A stretch of DNA of 64,000 bases, taken from positions 5,199,200-5,263,199 of the forward strand of contig OX639973.1 of assembly GCA_951828385.1 (NCBI GenBank), written 5' to 3'. This document shows positions 54,690 to 63,202 of the stretch, piece by piece. Position numbers and translations under genes: made by a program. The notes below the pieces were generated by a model. That model did no database searches, was not told where the DNA came from, and saw only the letters and a list, made by a program, of their open reading frames with translations. Source of the DNA: an uncultured Poribacteria bacterium. GTDB lineage: Bacteria > Poribacteria > WGA-4E > WGA-3G. Each line of letters opens with the position of its first letter. Position 1 is the stretch's first letter.

Positions 54690-55186
54690 TTCAAGGAGGT
54701 TTTACCAGTCAGTGACCCCCAACTGAAGTTTGGGGGAAACCTGTTCAATACGGCAGCCGAGTCTATAGGTTGAACGGGGGTAACTCATTGTCTACAGTCA
54801 TATATCGCAACGCTTCAGTGTGGCAGCTTAAACACGTCTGTAAAACGGTAAGTGTCTGTGGTGGGTGCTTACTTAAGGATGCTCCCAAAGTCTCAGGTAG
54901 CGTGGGTGTTGTGATCTGGAAGGGGCAACAAATACCTGCTTTATGCAGAGCGCCGAAAGGTCATTACCTGTTTTTTCAAAGACACCGGGTCAGGTCGGAT
55001 CGGGGATGGTGACAGCACTTCCGAAAAGAAGCAGCCCACTCGGAGAAAATCGCCTATGGGTTTGTGGCGAAAAAACAGCCCACACCCCACTTCGGAGAAT
55101 CTAAAACTGAAACAAAGGAGCGGTGTTTCCTCCCCTGCCTAAAGTGTTTTTGCTTGGGCGTTTCTTCTAGGGGTTTCCACACCGAA
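54690..55186 (+). mobile_element. IS200/IS605-like non-coding relic with end hairpins
   Basis: No convincing gene is present. At the right end, CGGTGTTTCCTCCCCT (55121-55136) pairs with AGGGGTTTCCACACCG (55169-55184); this two-step hairpin is typical of the right ends of IS200/IS605-type elements that carry tnpB. A similar structure at 54696-54742 has CCCCCAACT/AGTTTGGGGG inside GGTTTTAC/AAACC. The 380 bases between are GC-rich and structured (for example the repeat of AGCAGCCCAC and ACAGCCCACACC) and could be the remains of a guide-RNA scaffold. A short frame at 54770-55012 is cysteine-containing but not recognisable as TnpB. Confidence 0.45.
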
Positions 55187-55193
55187 GAATTTG

Positions 55194-55415
55194 ATGACTA
55201 AATATAAATACAAAACGGTGACACTTGTGCAGAAGAGATGGGGATGGTGGCAGTCCAGAACGATTCCGGAGATTCCGTACCTTGACAGTACACTTAATCG
55301 TGAAGGCAGGGACGGATGGCGACTCTGTGAGATTGTCCTACCATCTGCTGCCTTTGGGGCACCAAACAAAGTGATTGTGATTTTTGAGAGAATTTTGGAA
55401 CGAACTGAAAATTGA
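55194..55415 (+). CDS. DUF4177-like small protein
   Basis: 73 residues (MTKYKYKTVTL...), with the DUF4177 pattern of a first strand, then LNREGRDGWRLCEIVLP and a final strand VIVIFERI. The family has no known function. Its start lies 10 bases after the right end of the IS605-like relic, so its expression may depend on readthrough or on a promoter in the relic. There is no strong ribosome site (GAAGAATTTG only). Confidence 0.7.
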   Translation: MTKYKYKTVTLVQKRWGWWQSRTIPEIPYLDSTLNREGRDGWRLCEIVLPSAAFGAPNKVIVIFERILERTEN

Positions 55416-55458
55416 ACCGCTCCAAACATCACGTCTGGAACGGACAAGATTCAATTTT

Positions 55459-56100
55459 TTAATGCTTCCAAAAAAGCGTAACAATACCCGCAATCATCAA
55501 AGCGATAGACCACAGCAGATCCAGATTAAACCACGCTTTGCGAAGCAGCGCAAGCCCTACCACTTCGTAGACGACAATTGCCACGATTCCAGTCACAACA
55601 AAAAAACTGAGGGTATGTACCCCAACGGCAGACAGTAACATCACTGCGTTATCCGTCATGCTTGCGGGGGCGTGGTGCATGTGTGCTGAAGCCTCAGCAG
55701 CAGGCGTTCGTAACAGAAAAGGTACGAGCATCAAGCCAGCACCGTGTGCGGATGCCATCAGGAATGACCAAATTGTTAGGTCTTTGAAGCCAACACGCAT
55801 GCCGACCCATTTCGGGTGTCGCGCGCTGAAAAATTTGTACACACCAAAACCGAACAACACAGTCGCGCAAGCGATACGCAGCACGTTCTCTGGAATCTGT
55901 CGTTGTGCCAAAGCGATGACAAACACTACAACAGCGATGGATATCGCGTGTCCGAGTGCCATTGGAAAAAGGGCACCAATAACCGCACGCCTCCGTTTTT
56001 CCTGCATGCCTAAAGCGACTGCAAAAAGCCAACCCATCCCCGGATTAATACCGTGATATACACCCATGAGCGTATAGCTTAACCATGAGCCAGTATCCAT
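55459..56100 (-). CDS. NicO/UreH-like membrane protein
   Basis: 213 residues with about six membrane spans. The first helix has YHGINPGMGWLFAVALG, which resembles the HGxxPGH-type metal-handling helix of NicO/UreH-like exporters. A loop has several histidines (SAHMHHAPA, about 135-142), suggesting divalent-metal binding. The likely role is transport of nickel, cobalt or a related ion, or export of a small sulfur compound. It lies just downstream of the SBP56 gene on the same strand, 69 bases apart, with a perfect hairpin between them. ATG follows GGAAAGGC. Confidence 0.72.
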   Translation of the reverse strand: MDTGSWLSYTLMGVYHGINPGMGWLFAVALGMQEKRRRAVIGALFPMALGHAISIAVVVFVIALAQRQIPENVLRIACATVLFGFGVYKFFSARHPKWVGMRVGFKDLTIWSFLMASAHGAGLMLVPFLLRTPAAEASAHMHHAPASMTDNAVMLLSAVGVHTLSFFVVTGIVAIVVYEVVGLALLRKAWFNLDLLWSIALMIAGIVTLFWKH

Positions 56101-56120
56101 AAAAATGCCTTTCCGTATAG

Positions 56121-56143
56121 AGGCGCGCTTAAAAAGCGCGCCT
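56121..56143. repeat. 10-bp palindrome AGGCGCGCTT/AAGCGCGCCT
   Basis: The stem is perfect with loop AAA, between the SBP56 and NicO-like genes. A related sequence (GCGCGCCTAAAAAGCGCG) lies just upstream of the DUF362 gene near 59790. It could act as an intergenic processing hairpin in the transcript. Confidence 0.55.
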
Positions 56144-56169
56144 ACTCAATGTGTGTCCTCGCTGCCCTC

Positions 56170-57561
56170 TTATGGATAACAGTAAGAATCAGAAGAACTA
56201 TCTCCACCTTGTAACCGAATCTGATGGGCGCGGCTTTCACCGAAATCTACGAAGAAGTCGGGATCCAACGCCAGTCCGCCATTTTCCACATTGGTATCTG
56301 CCTTCACCATCCACCCGTTCGCGCCTTCCGGATAGAACTGGTTATCCAAAGCAACATAGAGAGAATTGGTAAAGTAGAGACGTTTACCGTCACGACTCAA
56401 TTCGACCATTTGCGGACCACCGCTTACAGGTCCGGCTGCCGGGTGCGGGTGCGATTTGGTAATCCCACCGATCTTGAGTGTGCCGATATGCTTCGGATTA
56501 AACGGGTCGGACACGTCGTATTGCAACATCTCCCCGGTTCCCCAACACGAGACATAAAGGAACTTGTCATCCAACGAGAGAATATGGTCGGTGACGAGCG
56601 GTGGGATCATGCCGATATCCTTCAAAACGGGTGGCAAATCATCAGGATTCTCTGGTGCCTGTGCCGGAATATCAATAATCTTTTGAATGCCCCAATCATC
56701 GCCATCTTTGTACCACGTCCAGATGGAACTGGAGAGGTCGTTCATATTAAGCACAGCATTGACGAACCCGTACGCCTTCGTTGGGTCATGTGCCGGACGC
56801 AGTTCCAAGGTCATTTGGTAATCGTCACCGAGATCCAGCGTCTGGATGTTTTTCCGGTGCCGGATATCCCAGATATGAATTTTATGACCGAACTTGCGCT
56901 CCATCAAGTCTTCGAGGTTCAGACCGTTCTCAATCATTGCCGGATAGCCCCACTCGCTGGTAACAGCCACATCATATCCTAAGTGCCACCAGAAATCATA
57001 AGAGAGCGATTGCGGACCGCGTTCCACTTCCCACTGTCCGAGAATGTTGAAATTATAGTGATCCATGAGGAAAATCCCACCAGGACCTTCTTCAGAACCG
57101 GCTGCAGCTAAAGCACTGACATAGATACCTTCGGGACCGCAGTGGACTGTATGCGGACGGGTATAGCCCGAACGCGACTCAACTTCCTTGGCATCCAACG
57201 TTTTAATGAGTTTCGGTGATTTCGGGTCGTCCTTCACATCGAGGATGTAGATATTAGAACCGCGCAGTGCCGGCACAACGAGGTAACGCCGTTCAATATA
57301 CGGGTGTGGTGCATACGGGCAGAGCGAAGCACTGCAGGCGTTCCAATTGAAGTGGTGGATTTCGTCGCGAACGCCGAGTTCCAACTTACTAACAATCTGC
57401 CTATAGGTATCAGAGCCTTTATTGAGGTCAACGACGCACATCGTATCCGGCTTTCCATCATCCCGCGGTGCGGCGACATAAGCGAGTTCTTCAACAGGGG
57501 CATCAATCGCCATTTTCGGCGACGGATAAAAGGTTGGGTCAGGTTTCCACTGTTGTAACAA
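56170..57561 (-). CDS. selenium-binding protein 56 / methanethiol oxidase family
   Basis: 463 residues of the SBP56 family, a seven-bladed propeller. Members oxidise methanethiol to hydrogen sulfide, formaldehyde and hydrogen peroxide. Visible blocks: HHFNWNACSASLCPY (the cysteine site), RRYLVVPALRGSNIYILDV, SGYTRPHTVHCGPEGIYVSAL, FLMDHYNFNILG, TSEWGYP, HIWDIRHRK, and GGPQMVELSRDGKRLYFTNS. The start is TTG at 57561 after GGAGAAATAAATC. This is a sulfur-metabolism gene, consistent with a marine or sponge-associated habitat, and with the next gene being a possible metal or sulfur-compound transporter. Confidence 0.95.
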   Translation of the reverse strand: MLQQWKPDPTFYPSPKMAIDAPVEELAYVAAPRDDGKPDTMCVVDLNKGSDTYRQIVSKLELGVRDEIHHFNWNACSASLCPYAPHPYIERRYLVVPALRGSNIYILDVKDDPKSPKLIKTLDAKEVESRSGYTRPHTVHCGPEGIYVSALAAAGSEEGPGGIFLMDHYNFNILGQWEVERGPQSLSYDFWWHLGYDVAVTSEWGYPAMIENGLNLEDLMERKFGHKIHIWDIRHRKNIQTLDLGDDYQMTLELRPAHDPTKAYGFVNAVLNMNDLSSSIWTWYKDGDDWGIQKIIDIPAQAPENPDDLPPVLKDIGMIPPLVTDHILSLDDKFLYVSCWGTGEMLQYDVSDPFNPKHIGTLKIGGITKSHPHPAAGPVSGGPQMVELSRDGKRLYFTNSLYVALDNQFYPEGANGWMVKADTNVENGGLALDPDFFVDFGESRAHQIRLQGGDSSSDSYCYP

Positions 57562-57595
57562 GATTTATTTCTCCTTTTTAATAGTTGTCTTTCAA

Positions 57596-57738
57596 TAGTT
57601 ATCAGTTATCAGTTTGCCTCACAGTGAGAGCTAAAGAAAGTTTCTCTAATAATTCGCGCCCTCTTGCGGTACACTAAGTTTGGATAGATTGATGAGGAAG
57701 CGGCTCTTAACTGATAACTGACGACTGATTACTGGTTA
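57596..57738. repeat. inverted CAGTTATCAG element
   Basis: The left arm AGTTATCAGTTATCAGTTT begins at 57597; the right arm AACTGATAACTG, then GACTGATTACTGGTTACT, runs from 57709 to the stop codon of the next gene. They are imperfect inverted repeats that fill the gap between the nuclease-like and SBP56 genes. It is the same family as at 47938-48075. Confidence 0.6.
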
Positions 57739-58620
57739 CTATTCCTCATCGTTTTTTGCGCGGTCAAGCCAGCCAGGTAGCCTGATGCCTTCAGATAATT
57801 TCCACGCAGTTAAATAGAGTGAAGCTGTCCAGCGCACCGATTCCCGCGCCCGGTCATTTGTAAAGTCAACCAAAGCAGGCGTAGGGCTTTTCAGATTTTT
57901 CCAGTCTTCGGCGAGTGCGTAAACGTTGTCAACAAGACTGTGTCCGGTTTTGATCTGCTCAATGATCGCGGGCATCAAATCGCCGACAGCTTCAATCTGT
58001 TGTGCTTTCGCGAGTTCCGTTGGGTTTAATTTTAGCATCTCAATTGCCGAATCAACTTTCTCATGTATACCGGCATGCAGGCGTGTCCCATCTGCTTGTT
58101 TAATCCCATCAAAATTAATGGTCAGATGCAACGGTTGACACATATCCTGCGCGTAGTGCGCGAGGAACCCCGCATAGAGAAAGCATTTATTCTGAACCAT
58201 CGGATTATCGGGCCATTTGCGATACTCTGCAAAAGCGACAGCGAGCCGCTCTGTCCATTCCGCCAATGCGTATGGCAGCGTGCCGACCTTTCGCGGTTCA
58301 AGTCCGAGCTCAGCACATAATTTAAGATGAGCGTCGCGGCCCTCCGGGATCGCGTGCTCGCCGAACAATTCTATATCAATATAGTGCTCGCCATACTCAG
58401 CCTGTCGTGCGTGTGGCGTGCCGCGTTCCTTAGATATATCCGGGTCGTAGGCACAGTGCGCAACCATTTTTTCGGCGTTACGAAAAAAATCAGGCATCTC
58501 TTCAGGGAGTGCTTTAACGGATGCTTGTGTAAGGATATCGTGTCCGCCACCCCACCATGCCCATGCCGGCGTGGTAAGGAGTATCGAAAACAGAATAATG
58601 GTATTATAGAAACGTTTCAT
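57739..58620 (-). CDS. S1/P1 nuclease / zinc phospholipase C-like protein
   Basis: 293 residues, exported. The signal peptide ends PAWAWWGGGHD, so the mature chain begins with tryptophan, the N-terminal metal ligand of this fold, followed by GGGHDILT. Further ligands are seen in VAHCAYDPDI, FLAHYAQDMCQPLH and AGIHEKVDSA. These H and D residues fit a three-zinc site that cuts phosphodiesters in nucleic acids or phospholipids. It is probably a periplasmic or secreted scavenging enzyme. The ribosome site is weak. Confidence 0.85.
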   Translation of the reverse strand: MKRFYNTIILFSILLTTPAWAWWGGGHDILTQASVKALPEEMPDFFRNAEKMVAHCAYDPDISKERGTPHARQAEYGEHYIDIELFGEHAIPEGRDAHLKLCAELGLEPRKVGTLPYALAEWTERLAVAFAEYRKWPDNPMVQNKCFLYAGFLAHYAQDMCQPLHLTINFDGIKQADGTRLHAGIHEKVDSAIEMLKLNPTELAKAQQIEAVGDLMPAIIEQIKTGHSLVDNVYALAEDWKNLKSPTPALVDFTNDRARESVRWTASLYLTAWKLSEGIRLPGWLDRAKNDEE

Positions 58621-58818
58621 TTTTTAGTTTACCTTGCGGTTCGTTCAGGTGAATTAGTTAAATAACGTTAGTCGACGTATATCTGTCTGCCCCGTTGTTG
58701 CAGGCTATAATTACTGATAAAACTGCACAATCTAACAAAATTATGCTACAAGTTCCCAAAAACCTGCGCGTAATGGAATGGAGCGCAGTCCAAGAGGCCA
58801 TAAATTAAAAACCTTTTG

Positions 58819-59769
58819 TTAGTCTGCTGCCAAATATTCCGCCGGATTCGCTTCTTGCCATTGAAATTGAAGTTCAGCCGTTTCATGCGGCTTAAACGAT
58901 ATTGCGACCGTCTCAACGGCAGGGCCAACAAGGTCAATCTTATTCAGATCTGCAGTGCCGTAACCCATTTCGTTTGCGTAATGGAAAAGTCCAATCTCCA
59001 ACGGTTCAAATCCCATCGCTTTTGTCGTGACGGCATCCGCCGCAAACACATCTCCGCTGACAACACCGATGCCGAGTGGCACAGAATCGGTGCCACCCGG
59101 TCCATTGCCTTGGAGTCCAACGGTGCCATCAACGATAGTAATATCCGGCTTGAGATGGCGTGAAAGCCGGAGCAAGTTGATGTTGAGGGTCTGCGCCTCA
59201 CGGGGTAGCACTCGGTCTGCGTGGCTATGATAGCCGTGCATTTTAATCCGATCCTCTTTATGCAGGGTGCCCATAATCATATTCTTCATACCAAGCGTCA
59301 CGACACCAGCATCATGCGTTTTAGCGATAGCGACAGAGACGGTGCAAGGACAATCCAGGACTATCTTTGGCATCCGCACGGTGTCTTCCTCACGTCCCGC
59401 AAGAAAAACTCTGGTTTCTACCCATTCGGTCTCTTGATGCAAATCGACAAGCCGGATCGGAACATCGTATTCGGCTTGGAGTGCGTCATAACCGAAAATC
59501 TGGAACGCTTCACCAGAGAATTTCTCATTCGCGCCTTCGGCGATAATGACCTCTTCCGGAGGCTGTGGTGTGCTCAACAGAAAATCCAACGCGCCCCGCA
59601 TCGCATCCACATGCGACGAAGCGAGTTGATTTGTGCTGGAGAGAAAATTCGGTTTCAACAGTACCTGTTCACGAACTTTCGGCGTGAGATCCTGACGTAT
59701 ATTGTCTAACGCTTGAAAGACGTTAGAACGCCGCCTATCGGTTTTAGCAAGCCCAACTTTGGTACCCAT
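58819..59769 (-). CDS. DUF362 domain protein
   Basis: 316 residues from ATG 59769 (MGTKVGLAK), with the strong site AAGGAGGAACC; a longer frame upstream to 59862 adds residues without homology. The DUF362 pattern includes VLLKPNFLSS, the early strand VIIAEGAN, then AIAKTHDAGVVTLGMKNMIMG and TIVDGTVGLQGNGPGG (about 198). The family is found in many bacteria near iron-sulphur proteins, but no cysteine cluster is seen here. Function is unknown. Confidence 0.88.
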   Translation of the reverse strand: MGTKVGLAKTDRRRSNVFQALDNIRQDLTPKVREQVLLKPNFLSSTNQLASSHVDAMRGALDFLLSTPQPPEEVIIAEGANEKFSGEAFQIFGYDALQAEYDVPIRLVDLHQETEWVETRVFLAGREEDTVRMPKIVLDCPCTVSVAIAKTHDAGVVTLGMKNMIMGTLHKEDRIKMHGYHSHADRVLPREAQTLNINLLRLSRHLKPDITIVDGTVGLQGNGPGGTDSVPLGIGVVSGDVFAADAVTTKAMGFEPLEIGLFHYANEMGYGTADLNKIDLVGPAVETVAISFKPHETAELQFQWQEANPAEYLAAD

Positions 59770-59880
59770 CGGTTCCTCCTTATAAATTGCGCGCCTAAAA
59801 AGCGCGTCTTCCAAGCATAGATTATAGTGAAGCCCATAAATAAATGGACATCTTTGTAGCATAAACTTTTAGTTTGTGCC

Positions 59881-59911
59881 AGTCTGAATGCCTGTTATAG
59901 GTATTCAGACT
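59881..59911. terminator. hairpin between DUF362 and murQ
   Basis: AGTCTGAATGCCT (59881-59893) and AGGTATTCAGACT (59899-59911) form a 13-bp stem with one mismatch and loop GTTAT. It lies 42 bases beyond the murQ stop codon. No T run follows in the minus direction, so it may be a processing signal or a weak terminator. Confidence 0.4.
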
Positions 59912-59952
59912 GTTTGAGAGTGCACAATTAACTATAGGTTTTACTATAACTC

Positions 59953-60837
59953 TTAATCAAGAACTTGTCTCAGAAATCCAGAATGCTTTTCTAATAATGC
60001 GTTTGCGTCTGTCGGGTTCAACCCTTTTACGAGCATTACAATAGCGAGTTTCGCTCGACCACCCGCCTGTGCTAAAGCCGCCTCGGCTGCCACAGCGTCT
60101 ACACCCGTGACGGCTTGAACAATCCGAATGCTCCGTGCGACCAGTTTCGTGTTAGAGGCGTTCACATCTACCATCAGATTGTTATAGACTTTGCCGAGTT
60201 TTATCATAGAGACGGTCGTGAGCATGTTCAACACCAACTTTGTGGCAGTCCCCGCTTTTAATCGGGTTGAGCCAGTGATAATTTCGGGTCCGACAATCGG
60301 TGCAATGACATGCGTCCCCCACTCTTTCAATTGCGCAGGGGGTGGCACGCAGCAGAGAAATATTGTAGTTGCTCCCATAGCGTGTGCTTCTTTCAAAGCA
60401 CCCATAACATAGGGTGTCCGTCCGCTACTCGCAATTCCGACAAGTACATCTTGTGATGTGAGTTGCCGTTCTCGAACAACTTGCGCGCCGCGTTCAGGCT
60501 TGTCCTCCTCACCTTCCACCGAACGGCGTAAGGCGACATCACCGCCAGCAATAATCCCCTGCACCATTTCAGGAGGCGTGCTGAAGGTTGGCGGGCATTC
60601 AGAGGCATCTAACACACCGAGCCGACCGCTTGTGCCTGCACCTACATAAAATAACCTGCCACCGTCGCGAAACGCAGCAACGCACAAGTCAATAGCATGC
60701 GCGATGGCATCGGATTCCGCTGCTACCGCTGCAATCGCTTTTTGATCTTCTTCGTGAAAAATCTGAACGATTTCTGCAGTTGATTTTAGATCAATGTCAG
60801 TAGAATTCGGGTTTCGCCGTTCCGTTGTGGATTGCAT
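59953..60837 (-). CDS. murQ: N-acetylmuramic acid 6-phosphate etherase
   Basis: 294 residues, the usual MurQ length. It splits the lactyl ether of MurNAc-6-phosphate to give GlcNAc-6-phosphate and lactate, part of cell-wall recycling. The N-terminal TERRNPNSTDIDLKS, the SIS domain with FYVGAGTSGRLGVLDASECPPTF in part (about 66-88), GIIAGGD and GIASSGRTPYV are typical, and the C-terminal helical part has LNMLTTVSMIKLGKVY and VDVNASNTKL. The kinase-like gene 26 bases upstream probably supplies its phosphorylated substrate. ATG follows GAAGGAACGC. Confidence 0.97.
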   Translation of the reverse strand: MQSTTERRNPNSTDIDLKSTAEIVQIFHEEDQKAIAAVAAESDAIAHAIDLCVAAFRDGGRLFYVGAGTSGRLGVLDASECPPTFSTPPEMVQGIIAGGDVALRRSVEGEEDKPERGAQVVRERQLTSQDVLVGIASSGRTPYVMGALKEAHAMGATTIFLCCVPPPAQLKEWGTHVIAPIVGPEIITGSTRLKAGTATKLVLNMLTTVSMIKLGKVYNNLMVDVNASNTKLVARSIRIVQAVTGVDAVAAEAALAQAGGRAKLAIVMLVKGLNPTDANALLEKHSGFLRQVLD

Positions 60838-60863
60838 GCGTTCCTTCGTTGATAAAAATTTTG

Positions 60864-61769
60864 CTATAATCTCGCCTGCGCTACCAACACGGCACCGTAG
60901 GCGGGGGCATGTTTCGGAAGTAGCACTGATGCCTCTGGTGCAATCCTCGCGAACTCTCGGCGGAGTTTGTCAGCAAATATCGTCTGATGGATAAGATTAC
61001 CGCCACTGAGAACAATATCAAATGCCCCTACGAATTCCAACTGTTTAACGACACTATTTGCAGCACAGACGAGTTCCTCAGCAGCCGCATTAACAATCTG
61101 TTCTGCTGTCCGATCCGTTGTTCGGGCAGCATCAAATACAATTTTAGATAGGTGCGCGATGGCATCCCTACTTGCAGCATGCGCCCAGCGAATGAGATCA
61201 CCCGGTTCCTTCAGTTCAAGGGCATTCAGAATTCGGTTTGTCAATTCGGTCGGTCTGTCTCTGCCGTCTGCAGCACGAGCGACAGCGCGGAGCCCTTTTA
61301 TGGCGATGTCGTAACCGCTCCCTTCATCACCGAGTAGATACCCCCACCCACTTGCGCGGGCTTCTTTGCCGTCAGCGTTGATGCCATAGACGATGGCACC
61401 TGTTCCTGAAATGACAATTACACCCTGCTGTTTCTCAGTGCCACCAACGAGTGCAATGTGTGCATCGTGCGTCAGGATGCGATTTTCGCTGATGCCGAGT
61501 TCATCACAAATCCTGCCAATTATTTTTCTATCCGCGGCGCGCCCTAAGCCTGCCATTCCCAGACAGAAGTGGATAGCACTTGTTGATCGGATGCCTGCTT
61601 TTTCACAAAGTTCTTCGACAAGGCTTTTCAAAACCGTTTGCGTTTTCGCATCACCAACGACGTGGTAATTTGATGGTCCCGATTGCACTTGTGCGAGACA
61701 TCGCCCTGTTTCCGTCGTCAAGATACCAACCGTTCCTGTCCCACCGCCATCAATTCCAATGATGTACAT
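60864..61769 (-). CDS. BadF/BcrA-type sugar kinase (GlcNAc/MurNAc kinase-like)
   Basis: 301 residues from ATG 61769 (MYIIGIDGGGTGTVGIL). The longer frame upstream crosses a dispersed repeat (61801-61835). ASKHA ATPase motifs are the phosphate-1 loop GIDGGGTGT, GVIVISGTGAIVYG (about 111-125), the Gly-rich LLGDEGSGYDIAI (about 142) and VLSGGNLIH. Members phosphorylate N-acetylglucosamine or MurNAc. With murQ 26 bases downstream the likely job is phosphorylation of MurNAc or GlcNAc from recycled peptidoglycan. Confidence 0.88.
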   Translation of the reverse strand: MYIIGIDGGGTGTVGILTTETGRCLAQVQSGPSNYHVVGDAKTQTVLKSLVEELCEKAGIRSTSAIHFCLGMAGLGRAADRKIIGRICDELGISENRILTHDAHIALVGGTEKQQGVIVISGTGAIVYGINADGKEARASGWGYLLGDEGSGYDIAIKGLRAVARAADGRDRPTELTNRILNALELKEPGDLIRWAHAASRDAIAHLSKIVFDAARTTDRTAEQIVNAAAEELVCAANSVVKQLEFVGAFDIVLSGGNLIHQTIFADKLRREFARIAPEASVLLPKHAPAYGAVLVAQARL

Positions 61770-61812
61770 AATATGCAGATGTGGCACTCCTAATTTAGCC
61801 CCAGGCCCGGTA

Positions 61813-61833
61813 GGTGCGGTTTGCAACCGCACC
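61813..61833. repeat. palindrome of the GGTAGG family
   Basis: GGTGCGGTT, loop TGC, AACCGCACC, within CCCGGTAGGTGCGGTT...AACCGCACCGGG. It sits upstream of the kinase start and makes the false N-terminal extension of that reading frame. Confidence 0.6.
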
Positions 61834-61937
61834 GGGTATACACCAAGAACGCCACAGTTCTCCAAAGGACTTTAAAACAAAATGCATAAGCCCTATTTCT
61901 ATAAAAACTTGACAACTTACCGCGAATTCCTTATAAT

Positions 61938-62181
61938 AACCCAAGTTGCTACCTAAAAGGTTATAGATAACCTGAGTTATCAATACGCCCCATTTCGTGC
62001 AGTCGCGTCTAAAGAATGCCCTATTTTGTGCAGTGCCTCCTCTGCATTTTGTAGAAAACTCCGACAGTACTGTATTGTTCCAATTGGCACGGAACTTGCT
62101 ACCCTTAAACGTGAGTTTAGGGCCAATGTGTAGATCGGTTTGCTTCCACCCCAAAAGTTATGTATCGGTGGCAAGTTGGAC
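61938..62181. mobile_element. MITE-like element, relative of 18084-18238
   Basis: The left end AACCCAAGTTGCTACC is identical to that of the element at 18084. The right end GGTGGCAAGTTGGACT is similar but less conserved. TATAAT flanks both sides (61932-61937 and 62182-62187), suggesting a target duplication. The interior differs from the 18084 copy and contains CTTCCACCCCAAAAG. It lies between divergently placed genes (kinase on minus, YCF48-like on plus) and has no coding capacity. Confidence 0.6.
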
Positions 62182-62244
62182 TATAATATAGTTTATCACG
62201 ATTCAGAAATGGATGCAATAAAAATTTATTTAGAGAGGCTCGAA

Positions 62245-63186
62245 ATGCAGAAGAAAAACTACCTCGCGCTCTTTATCCTATGCGGAAGTCTTGTCTACCT
62301 CGGTTGTTCCCAAGATTCGGTGCAATTTGAGTGGCGACAAATTGAAAGTGGTACAGGTGAACATCTTTATGGAGTCCATTTTGTAGATGCGAAACACGGA
62401 TGGGCAGTTGGGACTGCTGGTATCATACTATCTACTACCAACGGTGGCATGAGCTGGACGGCGGCAGCAGCGTCAAAAGAGACACTCACACAGGTGAGTT
62501 TCACAACCCCGAATAACGGTTGGCTTGCGAGCATCGGGAAGGTGCATTATACCGGCAGCAGTGGTGCATCTTGGAATACACAACACCAAGCGCGTGGCGA
62601 AGGTAAGAAACCGCCGGGTATCTTGGATCTGTATTTTGTGAGTACGACCGAAGGGTGGGCAGTCGGCGGATCAGGAACTATTCTCCACACAACAGATGGC
62701 GGGAGTCGGTGGGAAAACCACAGAGGGCTTTCAGATAAACATTTATGGGGTGTCCATTTTGTTGATCCAAACCATGGGTGGATCGTTGGCGAGGAAGGTG
62801 AGGTACTCCATACCCAAGACGGTGGAAAACGGTGGGTTCGCCAGAGAAGCAACGCCGAGCAACCGCTATTTGCTGTTCACTTCGCAAATCAAACGCATGG
62901 GTGGATTGTTGGCACAAATGGCTTGATCCTTGGGACGACTGACAGTGGAAAAACATGGCACCGACAGCAGACACCTGTGAATCAAAGTTTACGGGATGTG
63001 GCGTTCCGCGACGAGAACCGCGGATGGGCAGTGGGAGAAAAAGGCTTAATCCTCCATACAACAGATGGTGGGAACTTATGGAGCCGTTATCCGACACCGG
63101 CGCAATATAACTTGCAGGACATCCATCTGCACAAAAACGCCGGTTGGATCGTCGGCGCGAAAGGAACAATCCTGCGGAGTTATTAG
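62245..63186 (+). CDS. YCF48/BNR-repeat lipoprotein
   Basis: 313 residues from ATG 62245 after AGAGAGG; the longer frame from 62140 passes through the MITE. The signal peptide has a good lipobox (LVYLGC, cysteine about 21). The rest is about seven repeats of 40-45 residues with the core GWAVGxxGxILxTTDGGxxW, forming a beta propeller like YCF48/HCF136. In other organisms this fold helps assemble membrane complexes or binds sugars; here the partner is unknown. It converges with the WD40 gene, 16 bases apart. Confidence 0.9.
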   Translation: MQKKNYLALFILCGSLVYLGCSQDSVQFEWRQIESGTGEHLYGVHFVDAKHGWAVGTAGIILSTTNGGMSWTAAAASKETLTQVSFTTPNNGWLASIGKVHYTGSSGASWNTQHQARGEGKKPPGILDLYFVSTTEGWAVGGSGTILHTTDGGSRWENHRGLSDKHLWGVHFVDPNHGWIVGEEGEVLHTQDGGKRWVRQRSNAEQPLFAVHFANQTHGWIVGTNGLILGTTDSGKTWHRQQTPVNQSLRDVAFRDENRGWAVGEKGLILHTTDGGNLWSRYPTPAQYNLQDIHLHKNAGWIVGAKGTILRSY

Positions 63187-63202
63187 CATTTGGCTCCGCA
63201 GA

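Noticed and set aside
54770-55012. An 80-residue cysteine-containing frame considered as a TnpB remnant
   Set aside because: The cysteine spacing does not match the TnpB zinc ribbon and no other TnpB motif is visible; only the end hairpins support an IS605 link.
61770-61865. N-terminal extension of the sugar kinase
   Set aside because: It is encoded by a dispersed palindromic repeat; the family's first motif begins right after the ATG at 61769.
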